Positions 13,607 through 14,567 of a DNA stretch of 14,567 bases are shown one piece after another. The notes beneath the pieces are model-generated. The model saw only the letters and a list, made by a program, of their open reading frames with translations. It did not search any database and was not told the origin of the DNA. Source of the stretch: Bacteroidota bacterium (GTDB lineage Bacteria > Bacteroidota > Bacteroidia > Bacteroidales > Rikenellaceae); assembly GCA_023413645.1 (NCBI GenBank), contig JAEZPN010000008.1, positions 1-14,567 on the forward strand, written 5' to 3'. The position numbers and the translations under genes were made by a program. How positions within the stretch are numbered: position 1 is the first letter of the stretch; each line of letters begins with the position of its first letter.

Positions 13607-13679
13607 AACTCATTACATGAGTTAAATAGTAGAGGTAGTTGTTTTAGATGCATGCATCGCAACAACTACCTCTATTTCT
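13607..13679 (+). terminator. tandem hairpins, probable terminator or small-RNA end
   Basis: A 7-bp hairpin (AACTCAT 13607-13613 / ATGAGTT 13617-13623) is followed by a perfect 13-bp stem (AGAGGTAGTTGTT 13631-13643 / AACAACTACCTCT 13661-13673). The loop of the larger stem contains the palindrome GATGCATGCATC (13647-13658). A T-rich tail (ATTTCTTTTG) follows on the plus strand. I see no gene or clear promoter in front of it on the plus strand. It could also end the minus-strand gene at 13807-14157, though the tail on that side is poorer in T. Confidence 0.5.
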
Positions 13680-13806
13680 TTTGTGTAAGTCGTAATTTTA
13701 GAATATTAACCCATACCAAAAATCACACATATACAGCCAATACAGACAACATACGTATATATTATCCGTATCACTTACAGTTCATTTACCCCAATAGTAT
13801 ATACTG
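13674..13806. other. AT-rich spacer with no recognisable feature
   Basis: Between the hairpins and the orphan gene lies AT-rich DNA. It has no convincing reading frame, no TAnnTTTG promoter and no strong hairpin. Its composition resembles that of the neighbouring orphan gene rather than the core genes to the left. Confidence 0.4.
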
Positions 13807-14157
13807 TTATCCGAACAATTTACCCACAAGACGTTTTACCATATTATTTGAGTGCAATTGCTTCACTACAACGACACCGCCATTTGGGTTAATAGCTAAG
13901 GTAACATCAACATAGCCCTCTTCTGGTCTGGTAAAGACACTACTATAAATGACGGCAATTCCATCTTTATTATTAGTTATTCGACGTCCGTCAATAAATA
14001 GATAGCCAAATTCATCTACCTGGAAAATTCGATCTCTATCAGCATTAGGGATTGTAGAGTCATATATTTCATCCTCAGTGTACCTAATTTTGAATTCAAA
14101 AGAATAATTCAAACTTCCAATGAAGTTCAATTTCACGTGGTGGGTAAATCTGTACAT
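13807..14157 (-). CDS. orphan 116-aa protein, function unknown
   Basis: The ATG at 14157 starts a 116-aa soluble protein (MYRFTHHVKLNFIGSLNYSF). It has no signal peptide or membrane helix. It seems beta-rich, with alternating hydrophobic stretches (FGYLFIDGRR, AVIYSSVF, YVDVTLAINPNGGVVVVKQL) and a short basic helix at the end (NNMVKRLVGKLFG). I recognise no family. The case for a real gene is a perfect Bacteroidota promoter just upstream and a terminator isolating it from the AraC gene. The coding sequence is visibly richer in A and T than the core genes here, with codons such as AAT, ATT and TTT more common. That fits acquired DNA, as does its place about 300 bases from a duplicated tRNA 3' end. 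A phage or defence accessory protein is possible but unproven. Confidence 0.68.
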   Translation of the reverse strand: MYRFTHHVKLNFIGSLNYSFEFKIRYTEDEIYDSTIPNADRDRIFQVDEFGYLFIDGRRITNNKDGIAVIYSSVFTRPEEGYVDVTLAINPNGGVVVVKQLHSNNMVKRLVGKLFG

Positions 14158-14180
14158 AATCTTATGTTTTTAAATTTACA

Positions 14181-14212
14181 CAAAGATAAGAAAAATAATG
14201 AAACTACGCAAA
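14181..14212 (-). promoter_or_regulatory. promoter of the orphan gene
   Basis: On the minus strand TTTG (14212-14209), 20 bases, then TATCTTTG (14188-14181) fully match the Bacteroidota consensus. Transcription would start about 17 bases before the ATG at 14157. Confidence 0.8.
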
Positions 14213-14259
14213 ATCGTTATTAAAAAAAATGATTTACATAAAATTATCCCTTCCTAAAC

Positions 14260-14292
14260 AAAAATAGCAGTCAAGTCTTGACTGCTATTTTT
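14260..14292 (-). terminator. terminator of the AraC-family gene
   Basis: A perfect 15-bp stem with the loop GTC has A5 on one side and T5 on the other, so it can work in both directions. It starts 15 bases past the stop codon of the AraC-family gene on the minus strand and separates that gene from the orphan gene's promoter. Confidence 0.9.
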
Positions 14293-14307
14293 GTTATACA
14301 CGTACCG

Positions 14308-14567
14308 CTACTTTGCGACGTTATCGTGCGCCGTACGGTTGTTGCGGCGAAGCGATGCTGGCGTTGTGTTGTACTGACGCTTGAAGGCTGCAATAAAGTG
14401 TAAAGAGTTTGTGTAACCACACAAGCGAGCAATCTCTGCAATGGCGACATCCGTAGCAAGAATCATTCGATACGCAAGATCCAACTTACGGATTACAAAC
14501 CACTGATGAGGTGGCATACTGAAACGCTTGCGGAAACGACGCTTAAATGTCGACACCGAGACAAAAC
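14308..14567 (-). CDS. AraC-family transcriptional regulator, C-terminal part (N-terminus beyond the right edge)
   Basis: The minus-strand frame is open from the right edge to the TAG at 14308. It encodes at least 86 residues, all within the AraC/XylS DNA-binding region. The first helix-turn-helix ends in SVSTFKRRFRKRFSMPPHQWF. The linker helix follows (VIRKLDLAYRMIL), then the second helix-turn-helix (VAIAEIARLCGYTNSLHFIA) and the family signature AFKRQYNTTPASLRRN. A GTG at 14556 is an internal Val codon, not a start, because the upstream codons (F-V-S) continue the family pattern. The missing N-terminal part would show what signal it senses. It ends before a strong terminator, so it does not share a transcript with the orphan gene. 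Confidence 0.9.
   Translation of the reverse strand, partial: FVSVSTFKRRFRKRFSMPPHQWFVIRKLDLAYRMILATDVAIAEIARLCGYTNSLHFIAAFKRQYNTTPASLRRNNRTAHDNVAK

Noticed and set aside
13592..13915. A 107-codon open frame on the plus strand
   Set aside because: It runs through two strong hairpins and across the orphan minus-strand gene, lacks a promoter, and its translation is Asn/Tyr/Thr-rich without pattern.
1..14567. CRISPR array, insertion sequence or transposase
   Set aside because: I found no regularly spaced repeats, no transposase or integrase coding sequence, and no terminal inverted repeats with target duplications, apart from the tRNA-linked direct repeat reported above.

Overview
The window looks like a Bacteroidota (Bacteroidales) chromosome. 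The evidence is eight promoters of the phylum-specific type (TAnnTTTG, mostly with a TTG/TTTG about 19-20 bases upstream), weak or absent Shine-Dalgarno sequences, and typical Bacteroidales gene content: a TonB-dependent receptor with a carboxypeptidase-D-like N-terminal domain, a fused FeoA-FeoB, a histone H1-like mini-protein, a DUF4919 protein and a BACON/C11 lipoprotein. Base composition is intermediate, with an Alistipes- or Muribaculum-like feel. I cannot name the genus from sequence alone.

Layout. (1) 1-2510, minus strand: a two-gene metal-related unit. A His/Cys-rich small lipoprotein-like protein is followed by a TonB-dependent receptor whose C-terminus lies off the left edge. (2) 2619-2940, minus strand: a 57-residue histone H1-like protein with its own promoter and terminator. 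(3) 3053-5676, plus strand: ferrous iron uptake, with feoAB (787 aa) followed four bases later by a 46-aa Cys-rich membrane protein, closed by a strong hairpin terminator shared with the convergent next gene. (4) 5699-6121, minus strand: a 103-aa conserved-looking protein with a very acidic tail. (5) 6199-10036, plus strand: ligA, dapA and a DUF4919 protein, closely spaced and probably co-transcribed. (6) 10041-11622, plus strand: a secreted C11 (clostripain-type) protease lipoprotein with its own promoter. (7) 11643-13035, plus strand: ffh, the SRP GTPase. (8) 13114-13541: tRNA-Lys(TTT), a terminator, about 230 bases of strongly structured non-coding DNA, a second exact copy of the tRNA 3' end, and a second terminator. 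(9) 13542-14567: AT-rich accessory-looking DNA with two hairpins, an orphan 116-aa gene on the minus strand, a terminator, and the C-terminal part of an AraC-family regulator cut by the right edge.

Most of the window is ordinary core chromosome: iron and other metal uptake, DNA ligation, lysine/peptidoglycan precursor synthesis and membrane targeting. The most unusual stretch is 13231-13541. There a 25-base direct repeat, running from the T-loop of tRNA-Lys to just past its CCA, brackets a 227-base insert full of palindromes. This is the expected footprint of site-specific integration into a tRNA gene, but the insert is far too small to be a normal island. AT-rich DNA holding an unrecognised gene lies just beyond it.
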